Source: a bacterium (GTDB taxonomy: Bacteria > Patescibacteriota > Minisyncoccia > Minisyncoccales > JAGLPU01). Taken from it: a stretch of DNA of 9,781 nt. The position numbers were made by a program, and so were the translations under genes. The stretch is from contig JAUVEE010000023.1 of the NCBI GenBank assembly GCA_030594935.1, positions 1 through 9,781 of the forward strand, written 5' to 3'. This document shows positions 1 to 5,301 of this stretch, piece after piece. Below the pieces are notes generated by a model that was not told the origin of the DNA, ran no database searches, and saw only the letters and a list, made by a program, of their open reading frames with translations. Positions within the stretch are counted from its first letter, which is position 1, and the number at the start of each line of letters is the position of its first letter.

Positions 1-16
1 TTCAACAACCATCTAC

Positions 17-54
17 TATATATGTACGGCAAATTATTAAAATATCTTTTTATT
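17..54 (+). repeat. Partial copy of the 5' end of the 328 gene (copy 1)
   Basis: Bases 17-42 are identical to 323-348, and similarity continues with three mismatches to about base 54 (matching 360). The copied stretch includes the ATG (22-24) and the first signal-peptide codons: it would read MYGKLLKYLFI against MYGKLLKLIFI in the real gene. After base 54 the two diverge and this copy's frame runs into a terminator hairpin, so it looks like a remnant of a duplicated gene start, not a gene. It could also be an assembly artefact. Confidence 0.75.
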
Positions 55-69
55 AAAAAAAGGAGTAGA

Positions 70-90
70 AAAAGGAGCGAGGCTCCTTTT
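70..90 (+). terminator. Intrinsic terminator of an upstream unit
   Basis: A perfect 9-bp stem (70-78 with 82-90, AAAAGGAGC paired with GCTCCTTTT) closes a 3-nt loop. The left arm begins in an A tract and the right arm ends in four T. This is the form of a Rho-independent terminator with part of the U tract in the stem. It probably ends transcription arriving from the left, separating it from the surface-protein cluster. The U tract after the stem is short, so efficiency is uncertain. Confidence 0.6.
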
Positions 91-93
91 GTA

Positions 94-108
94 CTAAACT
101 CGGTTTAG
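94..108. repeat. Small inverted repeat after the terminator
   Basis: CTAAAC (94-99) and GTTTAG (103-108) pair perfectly around a 3-nt loop, directly after the terminator hairpin. The right arm overlaps the proposed -35 element at 105-110. It may be a second terminator stem, an operator, or chance in AT-rich DNA. Confidence 0.35.
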
Positions 109-133
109 CACAAACCCGCAGATATTGTATAAT
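105..133 (+). promoter_or_regulatory. Probable sigma70-type promoter for the 328 gene
   Basis: A perfect TATAAT lies at 128-133, preceded by TTG. A TTAGCA (4 of 6 to TTGACA) lies at 105-110, giving a 17-bp spacer. Transcription would start near 140 and give a leader of roughly 190 nt that includes the two hairpins at 226-251 and 262-321. It is the best promoter match in the region, and it sits between the upstream terminator and the first gene. Confidence 0.5.
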
Positions 134-225
134 ACAAGTAAATACTTTCCAATAAAATATAATTTCCTTAAAAATTAAAGATTCAAGTTTGTTAAAATAC
201 AATAAACACTGGGAAAAAAGATTTA

Positions 226-251
226 AATATGCTTTTTTTGAAAAGCATATT
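226..251. repeat. 11-bp hairpin in the leader of the 328 gene
   Basis: AATATGCTTTT (226-236) pairs perfectly with AAAAGCATATT (241-251) around the loop TTTG. No T tract follows, so it is not a clean terminator on the + strand. It lies in the presumed untranslated leader, 76 nt before the start codon. Confidence 0.5.
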
Positions 252-261
252 CATTCAACTA

Positions 262-321
262 CTTAACAAATAGTATTACTAAAGATATACTAAGCATATC
301 ATTTAGTAATACTAAGTTAAG
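262..321. promoter_or_regulatory. Long interrupted hairpin ending 6 nt before the 328 start codon
   Basis: Three nested perfect arms line up: CTTAAC 262-267 with GTTAAG 316-321, TAGTATTACTAAA 271-283 with its complement 302-314, and GATAT 284-288 with ATATC 296-300. Together they form 24 base pairs, broken by a small internal loop (AAA opposite A) and a one-base bulge at 301, with a 7-nt loop 289-295. It occupies the place where a ribosome-binding site would be, and none is visible. A role in translation control, processing, or as a MITE-like relic is possible; which one cannot be told from sequence. Confidence 0.6.
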
Positions 322-322
322 A

Positions 323-360
323 TATATATGTACGGCAAATTATTAAAACTTATTTTTATT
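323..360 (+). repeat. Copy 2 of the duplicated gene start
   Basis: This is the intact counterpart of the copy at 17-54. It covers the 5 bases before ATG 328 and the first codons of the signal peptide. The two copies are 306 bp apart, in direct orientation, with 26 bases identical. Confidence 0.75.
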
Positions 361-1416
361 GTTACAATTCTGTTTTTAGGAACAGGAAGAGCTTATGCCC
401 AAGTAGACAGTTTGGGCCTGGCGGTTTCTCCCCAGATTTTTGAATTGGATTTTTTCTTGGGCGAGTCAACAACTCGAAAGATTAAAATCAGGAATACCAG
501 TGAAGTGGCGATACCGATCAATGTGATAGTGACTAATTTTTCCGCTGTTGAAGACAGCGGAGAAATGTTCTTTGACGAAAGCGCTGGGGATATAAGCATT
601 GACAGCAGCCAGTGGCTGAAAATAGAAACTCCTAATTTTATCCTTGATCCGGGAGAGAAAAAAGATGTTCATTTTTCAATCAATGTTCCGGAAAATGCGG
701 AACCGGGAGGTTACTATGTAGTGGCGCTTTTTGAACCGCAACTGCCTTCTTTTTATTTTAAAGAAAATCAGCCTCGGTCCATTCCGGTGGTGGGAGTCTT
801 ATTCCTTCTTTCCGTAAAAACTCTTTCTTTGGAGCCGGTGGAAGTAGCCGAACAGATTGAAATTGTTGAATTTGGAATTCCTAAAGAACAGAGAATGCAG
901 AATTTGGAAAGAGCGCTGGCATCTATCATAGATGCGGTTCCCCTGGTTTCGGCTGGAGACATCAGCTTGGTGGAAAAAGCTCCTTCCAGTTTTGTCTTGC
1001 GCATTAAAAACAGCGACATTTTTCACCACAAACTGAAAGGCAGGCTGGCTGTTTATGACGCTTTCGGGAACAAGGTGGGGGAAACGGAAATAAGAAGAAC
1101 AACTATTCTTCCGGGCAAAACCAGAAGATTTCCGGTGGAATTGCCGGCGCAAGAATCTGCAAGGTTCAGATGGCTGCCGGCCGCTGTTTCTGATTTCTTG
1201 GTTCAAAACACTTCTTTGGGAAAGTATAAGGCAGAATTGACTCTGGAGGTTGATAACTCAAATGAAGAGCGCCGAATTTCTGTTTTGACGGATTTTTGGA
1301 GCATTCCTTGGAAAACCATCCTTGTTCTACTGCTTTTAACAATATGCTTATTCTTGATGAGGAAAAGAATATTGGCCGCGATTAAAGCCTTATTGAATAT
1401 GCAGCCAAAAGCATAA
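328..1416 (+). CDS. Membrane-anchored DUF916/DUF3324-like protein (WxL partner)
   Basis: 362 aa, predicted to be exported and anchored outside the cytoplasmic membrane. Residues 1-24 form a signal peptide with likely cleavage after AYA. Residues 28-168 resemble the DUF916 (WxL peptidoglycan-binding) beta domain: a P-x-x-F-E-L start, an N-T-S strand, L-D-P-G-E-K-K, then the hallmark VPENAEPGGYY at 120-130. Residues 217-312 resemble the following DUF3324 half. A transmembrane helix at about 327-344 is followed by a basic tail (RKR). In Firmicutes such proteins hold WxL surface proteins, and here a WxL-like protein follows directly. Compared with the paralogue at 2223-3146 it has about 35 extra residues (roughly 180-215) between the two domains. 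The start is chosen for the signal peptide; no Shine-Dalgarno sequence is visible. The family assignment is from motif memory. Confidence 0.8.
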   Translation: MYGKLLKLIFIVTILFLGTGRAYAQVDSLGLAVSPQIFELDFFLGESTTRKIKIRNTSEVAIPINVIVTNFSAVEDSGEMFFDESAGDISIDSSQWLKIETPNFILDPGEKKDVHFSINVPENAEPGGYYVVALFEPQLPSFYFKENQPRSIPVVGVLFLLSVKTLSLEPVEVAEQIEIVEFGIPKEQRMQNLERALASIIDAVPLVSAGDISLVEKAPSSFVLRIKNSDIFHHKLKGRLAVYDAFGNKVGETEIRRTTILPGKTRRFPVELPAQESARFRWLPAAVSDFLVQNTSLGKYKAELTLEVDNSNEERRISVLTDFWSIPWKTILVLLLLTICLFLMRKRILAAIKALLNMQPKA

Positions 1417-1439
1417 AAAAAGTTTTCCACAGTATTTGT

Positions 1440-1468
1440 TTGTTTTGTTGCTTTTTCTACAGTATAAT
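1440..1468 (+). promoter_or_regulatory. Probable promoter for the WxL-like gene
   Basis: A perfect TATAAT lies at 1463-1468, 17 bp after a weak TTGTTT at 1440-1445. A second TATAAT at 1470-1475 could be used with TTGTTG at 1445-1450 (19-bp spacer). Both precede the 1546 gene by 70-85 bp within the 129-bp gap after the first gene. This suggests the small secreted protein can be made in excess of its anchored partners. Confidence 0.5.
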
Positions 1469-1484
1469 TTATAATAGTTATAAA
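1468..1484. repeat. AT-rich 7-bp palindrome
   Basis: TTTATAA (1468-1474) pairs with TTATAAA (1478-1484) around TAG. It overlaps the proposed -10 elements and the likely transcription start. It could be an operator half-site pair or a weak leader hairpin; in DNA this AT-rich it may also be chance. Confidence 0.3.
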
Positions 1485-1545
1485 GAATGCAAATATAATA
1501 AAAAGGTCGAAGCAGATTATAAGAAAAATAATAATTGAAATAAAA

Positions 1546-2184
1546 ATGGCGAAAACAATTAAAAAACACAAAGAAATGATTTTTACTATTGCTGTTGGTT
1601 TGCTGATAGCAATAACCGGAATAGTGGGAATGTACGGCGCGCTTCCTATTTTCACTGGCAGCGTTGAAGCGGCCACTACCGCTACTGTGAACGTTTCCGC
1701 GCAAGTGCGGGAATGGGCATCTCTCACATCATCCAGTACAGCCACGCTGGTGCCTGATTTGGTTGATTACAGCGGCAACGAAGCTGTCGGCAGCACTACT
1801 GGTTTGGGCTTCATTGCCAAAAGCAACTCTGGTGACGGATACTCGGTTACTGTTGAGGGAGACGGAAGTAATCAATTGACAGGGTCAGTATCAGGCTCAA
1901 TCGCTTCGGTTGCTGCTGGCGCGACTTCTACTGTAGTTGCCGGTACTGACAATTACGGGATACAAGCTACTTCCACAGAATCAACAGTTGCCTCTATTTA
2001 CGATAATTGGGGGGATGATATTATGGGGCCGGTCAGAGCAGCCGTAACAATTGTAAACCATGGTGCTCCCACTGATGCTGATGGTCACCTTACCAATTTC
2101 CGAATTGCGGCAGCTTGTGACGGTCAACAGGCCAGCGGAGCGTATACTGATACAATCACTTTGACAATCCTTGCATCTCCATAA
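1546..2184 (+). CDS. Secreted WxL-like beta-sandwich surface protein
   Basis: 212 aa, predicted to be exported. A basic N-terminus (KTIKKHK) precedes a hydrophobic helix at about 11-30, with possible cleavage after VEA at 40-42; if uncleaved, the helix would anchor it. The mature part is Ser/Thr/Gly/Ala-rich and all-beta in appearance: it opens with A-T-V-N-V-S-A-Q, has a GDGYSVTVEG strand (97-105) and a DNYGIQATST strand (136-144), and closes with YTDTITLTILASP. This open-and-close pattern is that of WxL-domain-like proteins common in CPR genomes. Strict W-x-L motifs are not clear, so the name is by analogy. It is flanked on both sides by DUF916-like proteins, its expected partners. It holds one cysteine (191). 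No Shine-Dalgarno sequence precedes the ATG. Confidence 0.75.
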   Translation: MAKTIKKHKEMIFTIAVGLLIAITGIVGMYGALPIFTGSVEAATTATVNVSAQVREWASLTSSSTATLVPDLVDYSGNEAVGSTTGLGFIAKSNSGDGYSVTVEGDGSNQLTGSVSGSIASVAAGATSTVVAGTDNYGIQATSTESTVASIYDNWGDDIMGPVRAAVTIVNHGAPTDADGHLTNFRIAAACDGQQASGAYTDTITLTILASP

Positions 2185-2222
2185 TATACACTTTATTCCG
2201 GCAATAATTAAATCTCATCTTG

Positions 2223-3146
2223 ATGAAAAAAGAAAATATTCTTTTGCTAGTTTTGATAATTATAGGAATGATTTTTGGTCAGGTTGTTTTTGCGCAGGCA
2301 ACTTCAGTGGGTCTTTCTCCTTTGTCTTTTGAATTGGCAGGAAATCCCGGAGATGTGATTGAAAATTATATCAAAGTGGCCAATCCCAGCCAGCAAAACA
2401 AAGTTTCCATCATAATAACAGTGGAAGATATTGCTCCTAGCGGTGAAGCGGGCCACGTGGTTGTCAGGGAGCCGGATACGGAAACATATTCTCTTGCCAG
2501 TTGGATAAAATGCGAACCCGAAGAACTGGACTTGGAGCCGGGTGAACAGCAGACAGTGAAATTTACCATTACTGTTCCGGAAAACGCTGAACCGGGAGGC
2601 CATTACGGCACGGTTGTTGCTGGAGCTAAGGGAGTAGCTGGTCCGGAAACAACCGGAGCAACAATAGTTCCCCGGGTAGGCACTTTGGTTTTATTAACAG
2701 TGCCGGGAGAAGCCAAGGAGAATTTAAGCATAAAAGAGTTTAGGGTATCCCAAGGTTATTTTAACCAGGGGCCGATTCCTTTTCTGGTTAAATTTGAAAA
2801 TTTAGGCAATGTTCATTTAAAGCCGTCAGCGATAATCACCATTACCAATATCTGGGGCAAAAAAGTGGCTGAGATTCCTTTAAGCCAAAAAAATGTTTTG
2901 CCAGGAGCAATCAGAAAATTTGAAGCTTCTTGGAATCAAAAATGGCTTTTAGGAGGAAAATACGTAGCCACTTTAAGCGGAACCTATGGCCAAAGAGATA
3001 TCCCTTTGGAATCCCAAGTTATTGTTCTTTATGCCTTTCCTTGGAAGCTTGCCTTAGGCATCTTGCTGGCAATGATATTCTTTATTCTCACCAGAAAGAG
3101 ATGGATAACTGCATTTGGAGTTTTACTTAAGGGAGAAAGGAAATAA
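2223..3146 (+). CDS. Membrane-anchored DUF916/DUF3324-like protein (second WxL partner)
   Basis: 307 aa from ATG 2223; an in-frame TTG at 2220 is possible but less likely. The signal peptide is residues 1-24 (cleavage after VFA). Residues 27-160 resemble DUF916: VGLSPLSFEL, L-E-P-G-E-Q-Q, then VPENAEPGGHYG at 118-129. Residues 165-268 resemble DUF3324: PFLVKFENLGNVHLKP and VLPGAIRKFEASW are its clearest strands. A transmembrane helix at about 273-289 ends in RKR and a short cytoplasmic tail. It is a paralogue of the 328 gene with the same order of parts but a shorter middle. It starts 38 nt after the WxL-like gene and is probably cotranscribed with it. A strong terminator follows. It likely holds the WxL-like protein at the surface (inference). 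Confidence 0.8.
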   Translation: MKKENILLLVLIIIGMIFGQVVFAQATSVGLSPLSFELAGNPGDVIENYIKVANPSQQNKVSIIITVEDIAPSGEAGHVVVREPDTETYSLASWIKCEPEELDLEPGEQQTVKFTITVPENAEPGGHYGTVVAGAKGVAGPETTGATIVPRVGTLVLLTVPGEAKENLSIKEFRVSQGYFNQGPIPFLVKFENLGNVHLKPSAIITITNIWGKKVAEIPLSQKNVLPGAIRKFEASWNQKWLLGGKYVATLSGTYGQRDIPLESQVIVLYAFPWKLALGILLAMIFFILTRKRWITAFGVLLKGERK

Positions 3147-3169
3147 ATTTGTTTGTCTTAAAATTAGAG

Positions 3170-3200
3170 AAAAGCTTGAGGTTTTTATCTCAAGCTTTTT
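3170..3200 (+). terminator. Intrinsic terminator after the WxL-like module
   Basis: AAAAGCTTGAG (3170-3180) pairs perfectly over 11 bp with CTCAAGCTTTT (3189-3199) around an 8-nt loop. The right arm merges into a T run ending at 3200. It separates the WxL-like module from the cohesin-dockerin operon and overlaps the latter's promoter region. Confidence 0.85.
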
Positions 3201-3201
3201 C

Positions 3202-3210
3202 TGTTATAAT
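3202..3210 (+). promoter_or_regulatory. Extended -10 promoter of the dockerin-cohesin operon
   Basis: TG-T-TATAAT (3202-3210) is a perfect extended -10 element. The -35 position (about 3182-3187) is a T run with little match, as is usual for extended -10 promoters. The last base of the hexamer is only 6 nt from ATG 3217, so the predicted transcription start falls at or next to the start codon, giving a leaderless or nearly leaderless mRNA. It lies directly after the upstream terminator stem. Confidence 0.6.
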
Positions 3211-3216
3211 TAAAAA

Positions 3217-4116
3217 ATGGACAATAAGAATGGGACTGTAAAATTATTAGTTTTTTTATTGGGAATAATTTTTATTGTTTTTCCTATTAAGGGAAACTGC
3301 CAGAGTCCGACAGTTGATATTTCGGTATCCGGGATTGTTAGAGATACCGGAGCTACGCCTACTCCGGATCCGCCGGGTGGAGGCGGTGGAGCTATTATTA
3401 TCGTCCCGGGAGAAATTACCTTTAAAGGCAAAGCTTATCCCAACGCTTTTTTAACTTTGCTCAAAAACGATCAAGTTGTGGCCACTTTTTTCGCCGAAGA
3501 TTCCGGCCTGTTTGAAAAAAAACTAACCGGCATAGCGTCCGGAACTTATAACTTTGGAATTTTTGCCGAAGACTCTGAAGGGAGAAAATCGGTAACTCTT
3601 GGTTTCACCACCAGCGTTTTGGCGGATATGAACACTACAGTGTCCGGCATTTATATTTCTCCAACCATAACCCTTACTCCCACGCAAGTGGAAAAAGGAG
3701 GCAGTGTTGATATTTTCGGCCAGGTTTTTCCCGCCAGTGAAGTCAATGTATTTGTTGCTTCTGAAAACGAAATTGTGGAAAAGGCGACCGCCGGCACAGA
3801 TGGCAAATGGTACTGCGCGCTGAACACGGCCGTACTGGAAACAGGAGAGCATCAGGCCCGGGCCAAAGCGCTTTTCACTGGAGGAGAGCAAACTTTATTT
3901 TCCCAGACTCTTTCTTTCTTGGTGCTTGAACCGGGCGCCATGGTTTGCCAGGGCGCGGACTTAAACTTTGACGGCGCAGTGGATATTATTGATTTCAGTA
4001 TTCTGCTTTATTTCTGGGGCCAGAGTTCGCCGGCCAACCCTTGTGTTGATATTAACTTTGACGGCGCAGTGGATATTATTGATTTCAGTATTATGATGTA
4101 TCATTGGACAGGCTAA
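3217..4116 (+). CDS. Secreted dockerin protein with two Ig-like domains
   Basis: 299 aa. An N-terminal hydrophobic signal sequence (about 9-25) is followed by a Pro/Gly-rich linker (47-58), two Ig-like beta domains (about 62-134 and 147-237), and a C-terminal type-I-like dockerin (248-298). The dockerin has two complete calcium-binding repeats exactly 30 residues apart, each D-x-N-x-D-G-x-x-D-x-x-D: D248, N250, D252, D256, D259 and D278, N280, D282, D286, D289. No membrane helix is present near the C-terminus and no lipobox precedes C28, so the product is probably soluble outside the membrane. Known role of dockerins: calcium-dependent binding to cohesins. The next four genes encode cohesin-like domains, making them the obvious partners. 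No catalytic domain is visible. C244 and C276 precede the two repeats and could form a disulfide. Confidence 0.88.
   Translation: MDNKNGTVKLLVFLLGIIFIVFPIKGNCQSPTVDISVSGIVRDTGATPTPDPPGGGGGAIIIVPGEITFKGKAYPNAFLTLLKNDQVVATFFAEDSGLFEKKLTGIASGTYNFGIFAEDSEGRKSVTLGFTTSVLADMNTTVSGIYISPTITLTPTQVEKGGSVDIFGQVFPASEVNVFVASENEIVEKATAGTDGKWYCALNTAVLETGEHQARAKALFTGGEQTLFSQTLSFLVLEPGAMVCQGADLNFDGAVDIIDFSILLYFWGQSSPANPCVDINFDGAVDIIDFSIMMYHWTG
3964..4002 (+). repeat. Dockerin internal direct repeat, copy 1
   Basis: 39 bases identical to 4054-4092, with a 90-bp period in frame. They encode the core of the first calcium-binding repeat, from N250 to I262. Identity at silent positions points to recent duplication or gene conversion. 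Confidence 0.95.
4054..4092 (+). repeat. Dockerin internal direct repeat, copy 2
   Basis: Identical to 3964-4002. It encodes the core of the second calcium-binding repeat, from N280 to I292. The sequence diverges on both sides. Confidence 0.95.
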
Positions 4117-4128
4117 TTACTATTAAAT

Positions 4129-4133
4129 AAAGG
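4129..4133 (+). promoter_or_regulatory. Shine-Dalgarno-like site of the first cohesin gene
   Basis: AAAGG lies 7 nt before ATG 4141, in the 24-nt gap after the dockerin gene. It is the only clear Shine-Dalgarno-like match at a start codon in this window. Confidence 0.5.
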
Positions 4134-4140
4134 TTTTAAA

Positions 4141-5301
4141 ATGCAACATATTAAAATAATCCTTATATCCATATTAGCGGCTCTTAGTCTTCCCTTTGTT
4201 ATATTTGCCGCCACCCTATATCTAACTCCTCAAACTCAAAGCGTTTATCAGGGAGATAGTTTGTCCCTGGAAATCAGGATAGACAGCGAAGATGAAAAAA
4301 TCAACATTGTGGAAGCAAGCGTGCGCTTTCCCGCGGATTTATTGCGGGTCAGCGATATCAGCAGCGGAAGCTCAATTATTAATCTTTGGGCGCAAACGCC
4401 TCAAGAGGATTCTTTAGGAAAAATTTCTTTTATTGGCGGAATTACTAATGGTTTTGAGGGAGACGGCTTATTAGCCAGAATCAGTTTTTTTGCCAAAGAA
4501 CTCGGCCAAGCCAAAATCAATTTTGGAGAAGATTCTCAAGTTCTGTTGAATGACAGCTTGGGCACGGAAGCTCAATTAAAAGTTTTAGCCGGCAGCTACG
4601 AAGTAACTGCCAAGCCAAAAGGATTGTTTGTTATTTTTTCCGAGAGCCATCCGGAGCAAAATAAATGGCAGAGCAATAATGTTCTTCGACTATATTGGGA
4701 CTTAATCAACGAGGCAAAATACAGCTATCTCTTGAGCTTTGACCCTTTGGCCGAGCCTGATGATATTCCTGACCTGCCCGAAGGCGAACTGGTTTGGGTG
4801 GGGGCTTTGGAGTATAAGGGGCTGGAAGACGGGATTTATTACTTTAGCGCCAAACAGAAACCATTGGGAGAAGATTGGTCAGAGATAGTGAGGTTTAAAG
4901 CAATGATTGACACTGTTCCGCCAAAACCTTTTGAGCCGAAGATCGGGCAGGATTCTTCTCTGTTCGAAGGCAAGCATTTTTTAAGTTTTACTGCCCTGGA
5001 TGAGGCTTCAGGAATAGATTATTATGAAGTTAAAGAACAGCCCAGAATGTTGGGAATTGCCCAAAAAGGGGAGTGGCAAAAGAAAGAAAGTCCTTGCTTA
5101 TTAACGGATCAGAGCTTAAGGAGTATTATAAAAGTAAAGGCGGTTGATAAAGCCGGCAACGAAAGAGTAGTGGAAATTGTTCCGCCTTACAGGCCGACAG
5201 GGAAAGATGTCATATTTTTAATATCTTTGTTGGCTGCCGGGATATTGGCTTGGCTGTTCTTAAAAAGAATTAGGCGTCGCAAAAAAATCAATGAAAAATA
5301 G
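4141..5301 (+). CDS. Membrane-anchored cohesin-domain protein 1
   Basis: 386 aa. The signal peptide is residues 1-23 (cleavage after IFA). A cohesin-like jelly-roll domain spans about 24-154: LYLTPQTQSVYQGDSLSL opens it, then VRFPADLLRV (61-70), a Gly-Gly turn in SFIGGI (96-101), and DSQVLLNDSLGT (131-142) near its end. An Fn3-like stalk domain (about 167-258) is marked by NKWQSNNVLRLYW and ends at the IDTVPP hinge. A second Ig-like domain (about 261-346) holds DEASGIDYYEVK and KAVDKAGN. One transmembrane helix (357-374) is followed by the basic tail KRIRRRKKINEK. The expected role is to capture dockerin proteins outside the membrane. It has the shortest tail of the four paralogues. Its last 11 nt overlap the next gene. 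The cohesin call rests on motif pattern and the adjacent dockerin. Confidence 0.82.
   Translation: MQHIKIILISILAALSLPFVIFAATLYLTPQTQSVYQGDSLSLEIRIDSEDEKINIVEASVRFPADLLRVSDISSGSSIINLWAQTPQEDSLGKISFIGGITNGFEGDGLLARISFFAKELGQAKINFGEDSQVLLNDSLGTEAQLKVLAGSYEVTAKPKGLFVIFSESHPEQNKWQSNNVLRLYWDLINEAKYSYLLSFDPLAEPDDIPDLPEGELVWVGALEYKGLEDGIYYFSAKQKPLGEDWSEIVRFKAMIDTVPPKPFEPKIGQDSSLFEGKHFLSFTALDEASGIDYYEVKEQPRMLGIAQKGEWQKKESPCLLTDQSLRSIIKVKAVDKAGNERVVEIVPPYRPTGKDVIFLISLLAAGILAWLFLKRIRRRKKINEK

Larger units (their letters stand above)
1..327. other. Intergenic region upstream of the surface-protein cluster
   Basis: No complete gene is supported here. One frame is open from base 1 to a TAG at 106-108, but it runs through a perfect terminator hairpin and is very basic and short, so I do not call it. 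If a gene enters from the left, its most natural stop is TAA 54-56 or TAA 38-40, both just before the terminator at 70-90. The rest is a very AT-rich leader holding a probable promoter (105-133), a hairpin at 226-251 and a larger one at 262-321, all listed separately. About 90 bases between 134 and 225 show nothing I can name. Confidence 0.6.

Noticed and set aside
1..108. 35-codon open frame through the left edge
   Set aside because: Its second half is made of the terminator hairpin and a small palindrome, and its first half is the duplicated start of the 328 gene; no protein-like feature beyond that.
1423..1431. TTTTCCACA, which fits the DnaA-box consensus TTWTNCACA
   Set aside because: It is a single site with no cluster and no dnaA/dnaN nearby; expected by chance in AT-rich DNA.
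1203..1745. 180-codon open frame on the minus strand across the end of the first gene and the start of the second
   Set aside because: It crosses the promoter gap, is antisense to two well-supported exported proteins, and shows low-complexity Ile/Phe runs from AT-rich intergenic DNA.
3298..3300. C28 of the dockerin protein as a lipoprotein anchor
   Set aside because: The residues before it (K-G-N) do not fit a lipobox, so lipidation is not supported.
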